Source of the DNA: Gammaproteobacteria bacterium GWE2_37_16
Lineage (GTDB): Bacteria > Pseudomonadota > Gammaproteobacteria > UBA9339
DNA: 5,150 bases
Assembly: GCA_001801285.1 (NCBI GenBank)
Contig: MGXG01000099.1
Coordinates: 1-5,150, forward strand
Reading direction: 5' to 3'
The position numbers were made by a program, and so were the translations under genes. The notes under the pieces were generated by a model. That model ran no database searches. It saw only the letters and a list, made by a program, of their open reading frames with translations, and was not told the DNA's origin. How positions within the stretch are numbered: the first letter of the stretch is position 1; every line of letters starts with the position of its first letter. Positions 1 to 5,150 of the stretch are shown here, in pieces.

Positions 1-80
1 TATGAATTTAATATAGTAGACACTTGATTATGGTAAAAAACTCTTCACAGCAAGGTCCTAATCATTTCTCATTACTCTGT

Positions 81-1448
81 TCAATAACACTTATTTGAAT
101 AATTACAAAAATGAGAGTGCTGCGGAATGTAAGCTAACCTTATCTTACATCTATCACCATGTGTGTTTTTTGCAATAATTATTTCAGATATGCCATTGTC
201 TGGTGAAGAGTCATTATATAAATGATCATCATAGATAAAAGTAATGATATTTGCTATTTCTTCTAAAACTTGCCAATCGCCTAAATCAGTTAACAATGGT
301 CTTTTATCAATCCTTTTTTCCAAATCTGACAATACTGTTAAGCCTGCAATAATTGGTATATGAAATTTTCGACTAAACTCTTTCAGACCATGACATAACT
401 GTTCAATAGTCAGCATGTTTTGTATTTTGTGCTGTAACCAAAATAGATGTTGTAAATTGTCTATTACTACCAATTCAAATTTGTTATCTACTAAATACCT
501 ATATAATTCATCCAAAGGGAAATTCATATTGTTGCTAATACAAAAAGGCATTTCAAATGATAGTGAAACAGCAGATGTTAAGCGCGCCCAATCGGCATCT
601 ACAAGCAGATAAGATCGATCAATTTTAGTGTGCTCTATATGTCCGAGTGAACTTAATATTCTTCGCAAAATATCATCAGTAGATTGGGATAAATTGAAAA
701 AAGCAGTATTTTTTTTATCCTTTATAGCTGCATATGAGGCAATATTTAATATAAAATCTATTACTCCAACAAGTGGACGACCTGCAACTATAAAAAAATC
801 ATCTTTATGTAAACCACCAGTTACTTCATCTAAATCATAAAAACCAGTAGATAGATGATTGCTTTTTTTACTAACAATTGATTCAACAATATCATCCACT
901 TTCCGTAGCAAAAAATTTCCTATCGGTAATAATGATTGATCGTTGGTAATTTTTTTCTCTTTTTGACGATAAACACTGTAACTGTGTGGAAAATATTGTT
1001 CGAATACTGCGGAATTTTTACTTTCCAATAAGAGCTTTACTATTTCATTTTTGTCATAAACATAAACTTGCTTTCCCTGTTTTTTCAATGTTTGAAATTG
1101 TTTTTCTAATCCACTGCTTATAACCGTCGAATAAAATCCCATAAAGCCGTGCACTTCATGTTGTTCAATGCGATCCCTCAAATTTTTTTCATCGTTGTGC
1201 GATACAGCTTTTTCATTTTCAGTCGTCGCATTATGTTTTACACTCACTAGCCATTTTATTACACATCTGGGGTTTTTCTCTTCCACAAAAAAATCCACCC
1301 CATCATCTGCTCCTCTATTAGGATTTGTAAGTATATTCATACCTTCATTTCGTAATATTGCCTTTGCACAAGCTTCAAAATCTTCATAGGTTACTTCTTT
1401 AAAATCGATAATTTGATATTTAGACTTTGAAGATACGTTTTTAACCAT
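81..1448 (-). CDS. Mrr-like PD-(D/E)xK nuclease fused to a degenerate DnaB-type RecA domain (455 aa)
   Basis: Two modules are visible. Residues about 20-160 resemble Mrr/type IV restriction endonucleases: FE at 24-25, GADDGVD at 46-52 (D52 the likely metal ligand), then WLVSVK at 66-71 with S-V-K in place of the usual E/Q-x-K, followed by a GFMGFYST strand near 101-108. Residues about 198-450 align by eye with the C-terminal RecA domain of replicative helicase DnaB: TGFYDLDEVTGGL at 201-213, Walker B VVID at 327-330 followed by NLQ, DKRP at 381-384 and IIIAK at 423-427. The ATPase residues are mostly gone: the P-loop is AGRPLVGVI (222-230) without Lys and Thr, the DnaB SLEM glutamate is Ser254, RESG is replaced by GDWQ (390-393), and the KQR finger is KNT (427-429). 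The DnaB collar domain is replaced by the nuclease. The ATG follows AGAG at 7 nt, and an in-frame TAG lies just upstream. The nuclease is probably active on DNA; the second module is probably a non-hydrolysing scaffold or replisome-binding domain. Biological role unknown. Confidence 0.85.
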   Translation of the reverse strand: MVKNVSSKSKYQIIDFKEVTYEDFEACAKAILRNEGMNILTNPNRGADDGVDFFVEEKNPRCVIKWLVSVKHNATTENEKAVSHNDEKNLRDRIEQHEVHGFMGFYSTVISSGLEKQFQTLKKQGKQVYVYDKNEIVKLLLESKNSAVFEQYFPHSYSVYRQKEKKITNDQSLLPIGNFLLRKVDDIVESIVSKKSNHLSTGFYDLDEVTGGLHKDDFFIVAGRPLVGVIDFILNIASYAAIKDKKNTAFFNLSQSTDDILRRILSSLGHIEHTKIDRSYLLVDADWARLTSAVSLSFEMPFCISNNMNFPLDELYRYLVDNKFELVVIDNLQHLFWLQHKIQNMLTIEQLCHGLKEFSRKFHIPIIAGLTVLSDLEKRIDKRPLLTDLGDWQVLEEIANIITFIYDDHLYNDSSPDNGISEIIIAKNTHGDRCKIRLAYIPQHSHFCNYSNKCY

Positions 1449-1455
1449 TTTTATT

Positions 1456-1459
1456 CTCT
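1456..1459 (-). promoter_or_regulatory. Ribosome binding site AGAG for the nuclease/DnaB-like gene
   Basis: AGAG on the minus strand is 7 nt from the ATG at 1448. The match is short but well placed, and an in-frame TAG slightly upstream rules out a longer protein. Confidence 0.5.
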
Positions 1460-1497
1460 AAAAACAACTTTTTCTCTCTTTCTAACTCAGTAATTAG

Positions 1498-1517
1498 TTC
1501 TTCCTCCGTAGGAAGAA
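1498..1517. other. Perfect hairpin, 8-bp stem with 4-nt loop
   Basis: TTCTTCCT and AGGAAGAA pair perfectly around CCGT (plus strand). With two G-T wobbles the stem extends outward to about 13 bp in plus-strand RNA. No T tract follows on either strand, so it is not a canonical terminator. It lies about 50 bases upstream of the nuclease gene's ATG and could affect mRNA structure there. Confidence 0.35.
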
Positions 1518-1560
1518 TTGATCCTGTACCACTTTCAGATAAATTATTTTTTTTATCATT

Positions 1561-1579
1561 ATGACACCATTTTTGTCAT
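1561..1579. other. Small inverted repeat ATGACA/TGTCAT after the large gene
   Basis: ATGACA (1561-1566) and TGTCAT (1574-1579) form a 6-bp stem with a 7-nt loop, 25 bases beyond the stop codon of the large gene. In the minus-strand transcript it is followed by an A run, not a U run, so a rho-independent terminator is not supported. It may be a small regulator site or chance in AT-rich DNA. Confidence 0.2.
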
Positions 1580-1603
1580 TATCATTTTTCAAAAATATTC
1601 CGA

Positions 1604-4600
1604 TCAGCTTCGGTTAAATTGCTGTATTCTATCCTGCACAGAACCAACAGGTATTGCACTACTAGAAGTTGAGGTACTTCCAATGGAAGAAGACGGCATA
1701 CCGCTGGTAAGAGAGATATGAAAAAACGTACTAGAAATTCCTGATGAATGTAAAACTGGCATACTAGGAGGAGGCGCATGCAATGTTTCATGAGCAAAAA
1801 CTGATAGTCGCGCTAAACTCATTGGAACAGTTGATAAAATAGAGCTCCTTGAAATACAAGACGGTGGTGGTGGCGGTAATGATTGGCTCGTTGCTGCATC
1901 AATACTTGAGCTTATCCTAGAAGGTATAGGGGAAGAATCTGAAATGTCACTTTCATCTTCCTCATCACTACTATATTCTGATTCTTCATGCTGTAGTGCC
2001 ACAAGCCCATCTACCAAATTCACCAAACCTGTACATAAAATTCGCATATCATTCAATCCACTTTGCGTTCCGGTCCCACTTATAGTTTGCAATATGTCAA
2101 CATTTCTTTTAATAGTCCCAAGTATTTCAGGTTGTGTATCCCCTTCCATTAAGCAATACACCAAATCAAGCATACCTTGGCAAGCTATCCTCATATCCAC
2201 CATCGGACTTGATATTCCTGCGCCTGGTAAATTTCTTAGACGCTCTACATCCCCTCTAATTGCTATAAGCGTCGTAAATCTATGATTATCAGACAAATAA
2301 TTCAACAAATCAGCTAAAGCTCGACAAATAATACTCATATCCTCTCTAGGGCTTGTTGCTCCTTCTCCTATAACAGCTCTCAAAACACTGACATTTTTTG
2401 CTATTTGTTCAAAATAAGCACCAATATCTGTAGGAGGATATTCAACTGAATGAGTCACACGAGGAGCAAATCGTAAACAAGACAAGATGTCTCTGCCCTT
2501 AAATCCAGTTTGAAGTAGTAAAGCATCGTAATGATCTTCTCCGTTGTAAAAAACAAATATTGGTTCACCTGTATATGGATGTACATTGCCTAAATTATCG
2601 TAATAAACATCAATTTCGTTAGGATTTATAATTTCTCCATCTGATCCTATAATAACAATAGGTCGGTCCAATAACCGCATCAGGACATTTATTTCAAGAT
2701 CATCCGTAAAAGCATTAGTATTTCTCAATTCAGCAGTATATTCTTCTAAACTCATATCGTCTGGAATAAGCTGACGATACCGCTCTCTATTTGCTTCTAT
2801 GTTTGCAGCAATTATTCTGCGTAACCAAGCAGGATCTTCCCCATGTTGTAGATAATAAGAAACTGCTCTATACAAACAATGTCCGTCACCAGGGACTACT
2901 TGTAGTACCAAACCCGCAGGTACAACTACAGGAATATCTGACACAATTGAATCATTTTCATCTGATTCATTCTCTAATTCTAATATATAGCTTGATGATC
3001 CTTGGTTTGACATAGAAGTTACAGGATGCTGTTGCTCCAAAGATTCTGGTAATGATCTGGATGAAGAATTGACATTTCCTTCCACCCCCCTTCTCCACTG
3101 CGCATCACCTATACCTTCTTGATAATGCAAAGTGCTCATTCCGCGCTGACTCATCCATGCGTATTTCCCGTCCTGGGGAGGAGCAGGTATATCTTTCAGA
3201 GCATCAGGACTCAACCTGTTTTCTATTTTTCTTCTATAATCAAGGAATGCTTCCTGACAATAAGAATCCGGAGGATTGTCGCGCTCTTTTACGTGCTGCT
3301 TATACCATGCACAATTATGTCCATGGTTGTGCTTACTATGATGACCAGAATGATGACCATGACAATACCCAGGACCATGAGAGCCTTCTACTGGCATTTC
3401 TAACTTTGAAGCAGACAAACCAAATGTTTGGTTTTTTATGTGTGAACTGTCGGGTGGCTGTGACGAAGAACCTGGTAAAGCTACTGTTCTGTCTAAAAAA
3501 ATAACATCATCTTCAGGTATTGTCCCCAATCCTGCTTGTTGTAATCTCCTACTAATCTCTGCTGTGAATATTGGTACAGAAAATAATTCATGATTGCTAT
3601 TCGCAATTCTATAGTTAATCTTTAAATCATGTATAATTTTCTGATATTCCTCAGAATGAAAAAAAGCTGGCTCAGTTGCTAACCTAAAGAAAAGCAAATA
3701 TAAATAAGTCATGAGTTTGGTATCAGAGTAACGCTGACTAGGCACACCACCTTTTTTATTTTTTTCTCGCTTATCATCATCAATTTGAGTTTTAGGGGAT
3801 TTTCCATCAACTTCACATATATAATATGGATTATCTGCATGAGCCCACATAAAATCGTGGTATTTGAATCTCTTGATTTTAGCGAATAAATACAACCATG
3901 GTGGCACCACTCCATATGGAACCGCTATCTTCACTTCTGCAAAAAGATCATGGACAAATGCGCTTGTATGGGCAAAAACATCCTGCAACGGGTGTAACCC
4001 TCTTCCCAATTCATCAAATGCTTCATTCATCTTCTTTTGTCTATCTTTCTTTTTAGGTAGATGAAGTGCTTCTTTATATAACATAATGGCTTTTATTAAT
4101 TTATCCAAAACATGCAATAACCTAGAATCTCTCATTGAACCATCTGCTTCTTTAGGAGAAAGATTAAAATGCCAACTCTGATCTACAAATGGATTGGTCA
4201 TAGGATTGTAGTCAATACTATTTGAATAATGAGCTATATGTGCTGCTATCAAATCATGTTTGCCGCCTAATCCAGTCTCTTTAGCCCACTTAAAAGTACC
4301 CTGTACGCCTTCCCCATGATAAATAAAATGTCGTTTACTTTTTTTATTAAATTTTTTAAAGCGTATCCCTGCTTTTAGAAGAAGCCATGGTTCCCATTTA
4401 TCTTCCTTTTTCCCATCATATCCCCTATGCAAATCATCACCCCATCCTCCATTACCACGAATCTTTAATAAAACCTTTCCTTTTTCTGTACTAAAAAAGC
4501 ATTGATCTAAGGCTTTTTGTAATTTTTTTAACTTTTCTTCATTTAGTTCTTTCTGCAAATCACAAGGAACACCATCGATTTGAAACAACTTGTTCTTTCC

Positions 4601-4729
4601 ATCTTTTACCATTTCTGCTATAAGCTGTTTATCTATACCTACGTAAAAATTAAAAGTGCTACTTCCTTGTTGGCGAGTATAAAAAAGACTTTTTTCTTTA
4701 CTTTCCTGAAAAGTTGGAACTTTAAACAT
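1604..4729 (-). CDS. Large multidomain protein: phospholipase C/S1-P1-like region, OTU cysteine protease, three helical repeats (1041 aa)
   Basis: Numbering is from the ATG at 4729, chosen because AGGAG sits 7 nt upstream; a TTG at 4786 would add 19 residues but has no ribosome site. No signal peptide or membrane segment is seen. Residues 1-130 are unassigned. Residues about 135-345 carry a metal-site pattern like zinc-dependent phospholipase C/S1-P1 nucleases and DUF6765-type proteins: AHIAHYSN (H164, H167), D173, QSWH (H187), GRGLHPLQDVFAH (H246, D250, H254) and WAHAD (H297, D299). Residues 417-605 are low complexity, with nine His and two Cys at 451-473. Residues about 606-745 form an OTU deubiquitinase domain: GDGHC (D615, C618) and DHYDAL (H733, D735) keep the catalytic Cys, His and Asp, so deubiquitinase activity is likely. 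Three tandem repeats follow (769-915), then an acidic stretch (915-931), PPPPP (952-956) and a Ser-rich tail. The protein is probably a secreted host-directed effector or toxin; no secretion signal could be confirmed. The OTU call is strong, the metalloenzyme call moderate. Confidence 0.88.
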   Translation of the reverse strand: MFKVPTFQESKEKSLFYTRQQGSSTFNFYVGIDKQLIAEMVKDGKNKLFQIDGVPCDLQKELNEEKLKKLQKALDQCFFSTEKGKVLLKIRGNGGWGDDLHRGYDGKKEDKWEPWLLLKAGIRFKKFNKKSKRHFIYHGEGVQGTFKWAKETGLGGKHDLIAAHIAHYSNSIDYNPMTNPFVDQSWHFNLSPKEADGSMRDSRLLHVLDKLIKAIMLYKEALHLPKKKDRQKKMNEAFDELGRGLHPLQDVFAHTSAFVHDLFAEVKIAVPYGVVPPWLYLFAKIKRFKYHDFMWAHADNPYYICEVDGKSPKTQIDDDKREKNKKGGVPSQRYSDTKLMTYLYLLFFRLATEPAFFHSEEYQKIIHDLKINYRIANSNHELFSVPIFTAEISRRLQQAGLGTIPEDDVIFLDRTVALPGSSSQPPDSSHIKNQTFGLSASKLEMPVEGSHGPGYCHGHHSGHHSKHNHGHNCAWYKQHVKERDNPPDSYCQEAFLDYRRKIENRLSPDALKDIPAPPQDGKYAWMSQRGMSTLHYQEGIGDAQWRRGVEGNVNSSSRSLPESLEQQHPVTSMSNQGSSSYILELENESDENDSIVSDIPVVVPAGLVLQVVPGDGHCLYRAVSYYLQHGEDPAWLRRIIAANIEANRERYRQLIPDDMSLEEYTAELRNTNAFTDDLEINVLMRLLDRPIVIIGSDGEIINPNEIDVYYDNLGNVHPYTGEPIFVFYNGEDHYDALLLQTGFKGRDILSCLRFAPRVTHSVEYPPTDIGAYFEQIAKNVSVLRAVIGEGATSPREDMSIICRALADLLNYLSDNHRFTTLIAIRGDVERLRNLPGAGISSPMVDMRIACQGMLDLVYCLMEGDTQPEILGTIKRNVDILQTISGTGTQSGLNDMRILCTGLVNLVDGLVALQHEESEYSSDEEDESDISDSSPIPSRISSSIDAATSQSLPPPPPSCISRSSILSTVPMSLARLSVFAHETLHAPPPSMPVLHSSGISSTFFHISLTSGMPSSSIGSTSTSSSAIPVGSVQDRIQQFNRS
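1985..2425 (-). repeat. Three tandem repeats of about 48 residues in the large protein
   Basis: Three consecutive protein repeats (residues about 769-815, 817-863 and 868-915 from the ATG) share the pattern I..NV..L....G.G..S...DM.I.C.gl.dLv..L. The DM motifs fall at residues 797, 845 and 894, 48 and 49 residues apart. The pattern suggests paired helices with a glycine turn. The DNA copies are visibly diverged, so this is an old duplication and not a simple DNA repeat. Confidence 0.75.
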
Positions 4730-4736
4730 ATTACTA

Positions 4737-4741
4737 CTCCT
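4737..4741 (-). promoter_or_regulatory. Strong ribosome binding site AGGAG for the large gene
   Basis: On the minus strand AGGAG is followed by 7 nt (TAGTAAT) and then ATG at 4729-4727. This decides the start: the longer in-frame option (TTG at 4786) has only AT-rich DNA without a Shine-Dalgarno match upstream. Confidence 0.85.
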
Positions 4742-4775
4742 ATATTTTAAAAGAATCTCTGTGGTTTTAGAATCA

Positions 4776-4781
4776 AATATA
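4776..4781 (-). promoter_or_regulatory. Possible -10 element TATATT of the large gene
   Basis: TATATT on the minus strand matches the TATAAT consensus at 5 of 6 positions and would place the start of transcription about 40 nt before the ATG. No TTGACA-like -35 is present at normal spacing; that position is occupied by AACTAA repeats, which would fit an activator-dependent or non-sigma70 promoter. Weak evidence in such AT-rich DNA. Confidence 0.3.
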
Positions 4782-4784
4782 AAC

Positions 4785-4815
4785 AACTAATTAGTTATTT
4801 AGTTGATGATTAGTT
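4785..4815. promoter_or_regulatory. Operator-like cluster: AACTAATTAGTT palindrome plus AACTAA repeats
   Basis: A perfect 12-bp palindrome AACTAATTAGTT lies at 4785-4796. TTAGTT on the plus strand recurs at 4791, 4799 and 4810, and CAACTAA (4784-4790) with TTAGTTG (4799-4805) forms a second, nested inverted repeat. The cluster lies directly upstream of the -10-like TATATT, between the IS66 end and the large gene, which is where a regulator would bind. No known binding consensus was recognised. Confidence 0.4.
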
Positions 4816-4833
4816 CATAAATAGCCTTGCAAT

Positions 4834-4855
4834 GTAAGCCCCTAAAAACACCACC
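4834..4855 (+). repeat. Putative IS66 terminal inverted repeat
   Basis: The sequence starts GTAAGCCCC and continues into an A-rich, CACC-containing stretch, resembling IS66-family ends. It lies 38 bp beyond the transposase stop, a normal distance. The partner repeat is not in the window, so the inner limit is approximate. Confidence 0.55.
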
Positions 4856-4892
4856 TATACAAAATATAAAAATTATGGGTTAAAAATTACTT

Positions 4893-5150
4893 TTAAGCCA
4901 GAAGTTTTTTGTCGATAAATTGTGGTAGCAACGTGACTGGATCGATTTGATAGCGGCGCAGCTTATGGACTTGGTTTAGAACATAGATTAAATAAGCTCG
5001 TGGATTAATATCATTAAGCTTGCAGGTTTGGATTAAGCTATAGAGTAAGCTGGCAATGTTGGCTGATTTTTCGTTGCCGATAAACAGCCAGTTCTTGCGT
5101 CCTATAGCAAATGGGCGGATTTGATTTTCAACAAGGTTGTTATCTATTTC
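4893..5150 (-). CDS. IS66-family transposase, C-terminal fragment (85 aa seen, continues beyond the window)
   Basis: The visible 85 residues end at TAA 4893-4895. They begin with EIDNNLVENQIRPFAIGRKN, then WLFIGNEKSANIASLLYSLI and a CKLNDINPRAYL stretch, which is the conserved C-terminus of IS66 transposases (the third gene, TnpC, in full-length elements). In this family the glutamate within NNxxE is the last acidic residue of the DDE active site, and here it is Glu8 of the visible part (NNLVEN), so the end is not obviously degraded. The tail after this (LRRYQIDPVTLLPQFIDKKL) is ordinary for the group. The start lies outside the window, so intactness cannot be judged. Transcription points toward the large gene downstream and read-through is possible. 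Confidence 0.93.
   Translation of the reverse strand, partial: EIDNNLVENQIRPFAIGRKNWLFIGNEKSANIASLLYSLIQTCKLNDINPRAYLIYVLNQVHKLRRYQIDPVTLLPQFIDKKLLA

Larger units (their letters stand above)
1441..1575 (-). other. Short protein-like open frame without a start, overlapping the next gene
   Basis: Between the two large genes one minus-strand frame is open for 44 codons after a TGA and ends in a TAA overlapping the start of the nuclease gene by 8 bases. Its second half (ELITELEREKKLFLENKNG) looks like a real charged helix. There is no in-frame ATG, GTG or TTG near its beginning. An ATG at 1559-1557 in the neighbouring frame reads MIKK and then meets a run of eight A (1547-1554). One extra A would join it to this frame and give a 39-residue peptide. 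It could be a slippage-dependent small gene, the remnant of a lost gene, or chance. No ribosome site precedes the ATG. Confidence 0.3.
4834..5150 (-). mobile_element. IS66-family insertion sequence, one end (partial)
   Basis: The transposase fragment is followed by about 59 non-coding bases. On the plus strand, reading into the element, a terminus-like sequence GTAAGCCCCTAAAAACACC starts at 4834. IS66-family terminal inverted repeats typically begin with GTAA, so 4834 is the likely outer boundary. IS66 elements usually duplicate 8 bp of target, which would make CTTGCAAT (4826-4833) the candidate duplication. The other end is outside the window, so neither the inverted repeat nor the duplication can be confirmed. 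Confidence 0.7.

Noticed and set aside
1..80. Possible end of another mobile element (AGTAGACACTTGATTATGG)
   Set aside because: No partner repeat, transposase or duplication can be seen in the window, and I could not match it to a family with confidence.
222..800. The gene at 81-1448 as the replicative helicase dnaB
   Set aside because: The collar domain is absent and the P-loop Lys/Thr, catalytic Glu and finger Arg are replaced, so it cannot be the working replicative helicase.
1504..1512. GGAGG on the minus strand in the gap as a ribosome site
   Set aside because: No ATG, GTG or TTG lies at a suitable distance downstream; it is part of the perfect hairpin at 1498-1517.
1582..1797. Minus-strand 71-codon frame within the end of the large gene
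   Set aside because: It is an alternative frame of the low-complexity tail; the OTU gene frame continues without interruption to its stop.
1944..2285. Plus-strand open frame of 113 codons
   Set aside because: It lies wholly inside the large minus-strand gene over the repeats and acidic tail; its Ser-rich start is the complement of the acidic/serine codons opposite.
3119..3504. Two overlapping plus-strand open frames rich in Met, Thr and Asp
   Set aside because: They mirror the His-rich and linker codons of the large gene; they have no ribosome site and no recognisable domain.
4730..4786. Longer form of the large protein starting at TTG 4786
   Set aside because: There is no ribosome site before the TTG, the 19 extra residues overlap the promoter-like repeats, and the ATG at 4729 has AGGAG at ideal spacing.
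1..5150. CRISPR array, tRNA or rRNA genes
   Set aside because: No regularly spaced direct repeats with spacers, and no tRNA- or rRNA-like conserved sequence, were seen on either strand.

Overview
The window is an AT-rich bacterial segment in which every supported gene lies on the minus strand. Read in the direction of transcription (high to low coordinates), it holds the C-terminal end of an IS66-family transposase with the outer end of that element, a 104-bp leader, a very large multidomain gene (1041 codons from an ATG with a strong ribosome binding site), a 155-bp gap, and a gene for a 455-residue protein. The standard bacterial code fits, since both full genes end in TGA and tryptophan is encoded by TGG. 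A eukaryotic-type OTU cysteine protease, long low-complexity tails and an IS66 element suggest a host-associated or intracellular bacterium. An amoeba- or arthropod-associated proteobacterium such as a Legionella relative is possible, but this is inference from gene content and no taxonomic marker is present.

Region by region: 4834-5150 is the end of an IS66 element, with the transposase still open at the window edge. 4730-4833 is the leader of the large gene. It holds a cluster of AACTAA repeats, including a 12-bp perfect palindrome, just upstream of a -10-like TATATT. 1604-4729 encodes a modular protein: a region with the His/Asp pattern of zinc-dependent phospholipase C/S1-P1 nuclease-like enzymes, a His-rich linker, an OTU domain with its catalytic residues intact, three tandem repeats of about 48 residues, and an acidic, proline- and serine-rich tail. 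1449-1603 has two small hairpins and the remains, or a slippage-dependent form, of a very short reading frame that runs into the next gene. 81-1448 encodes an Mrr-like PD-(D/E)xK nuclease domain fused to a DnaB-type RecA domain that has lost nearly all its ATPase residues. 1-80 shows nothing assignable.

Together the region looks like accessory DNA bordered by a mobile element. The large protein is most simply read as a host-directed effector or toxin that removes ubiquitin and may also attack a phospholipid or nucleic acid. The nuclease/pseudo-helicase fusion looks more like a defence or replication-interference protein. Whether the two work together is unknown; they share a strand, but the 155-bp gap does not prove one operon. 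The most unusual items are the ATPase-dead DnaB module tethered to a nuclease and the domain combination of the large protein.
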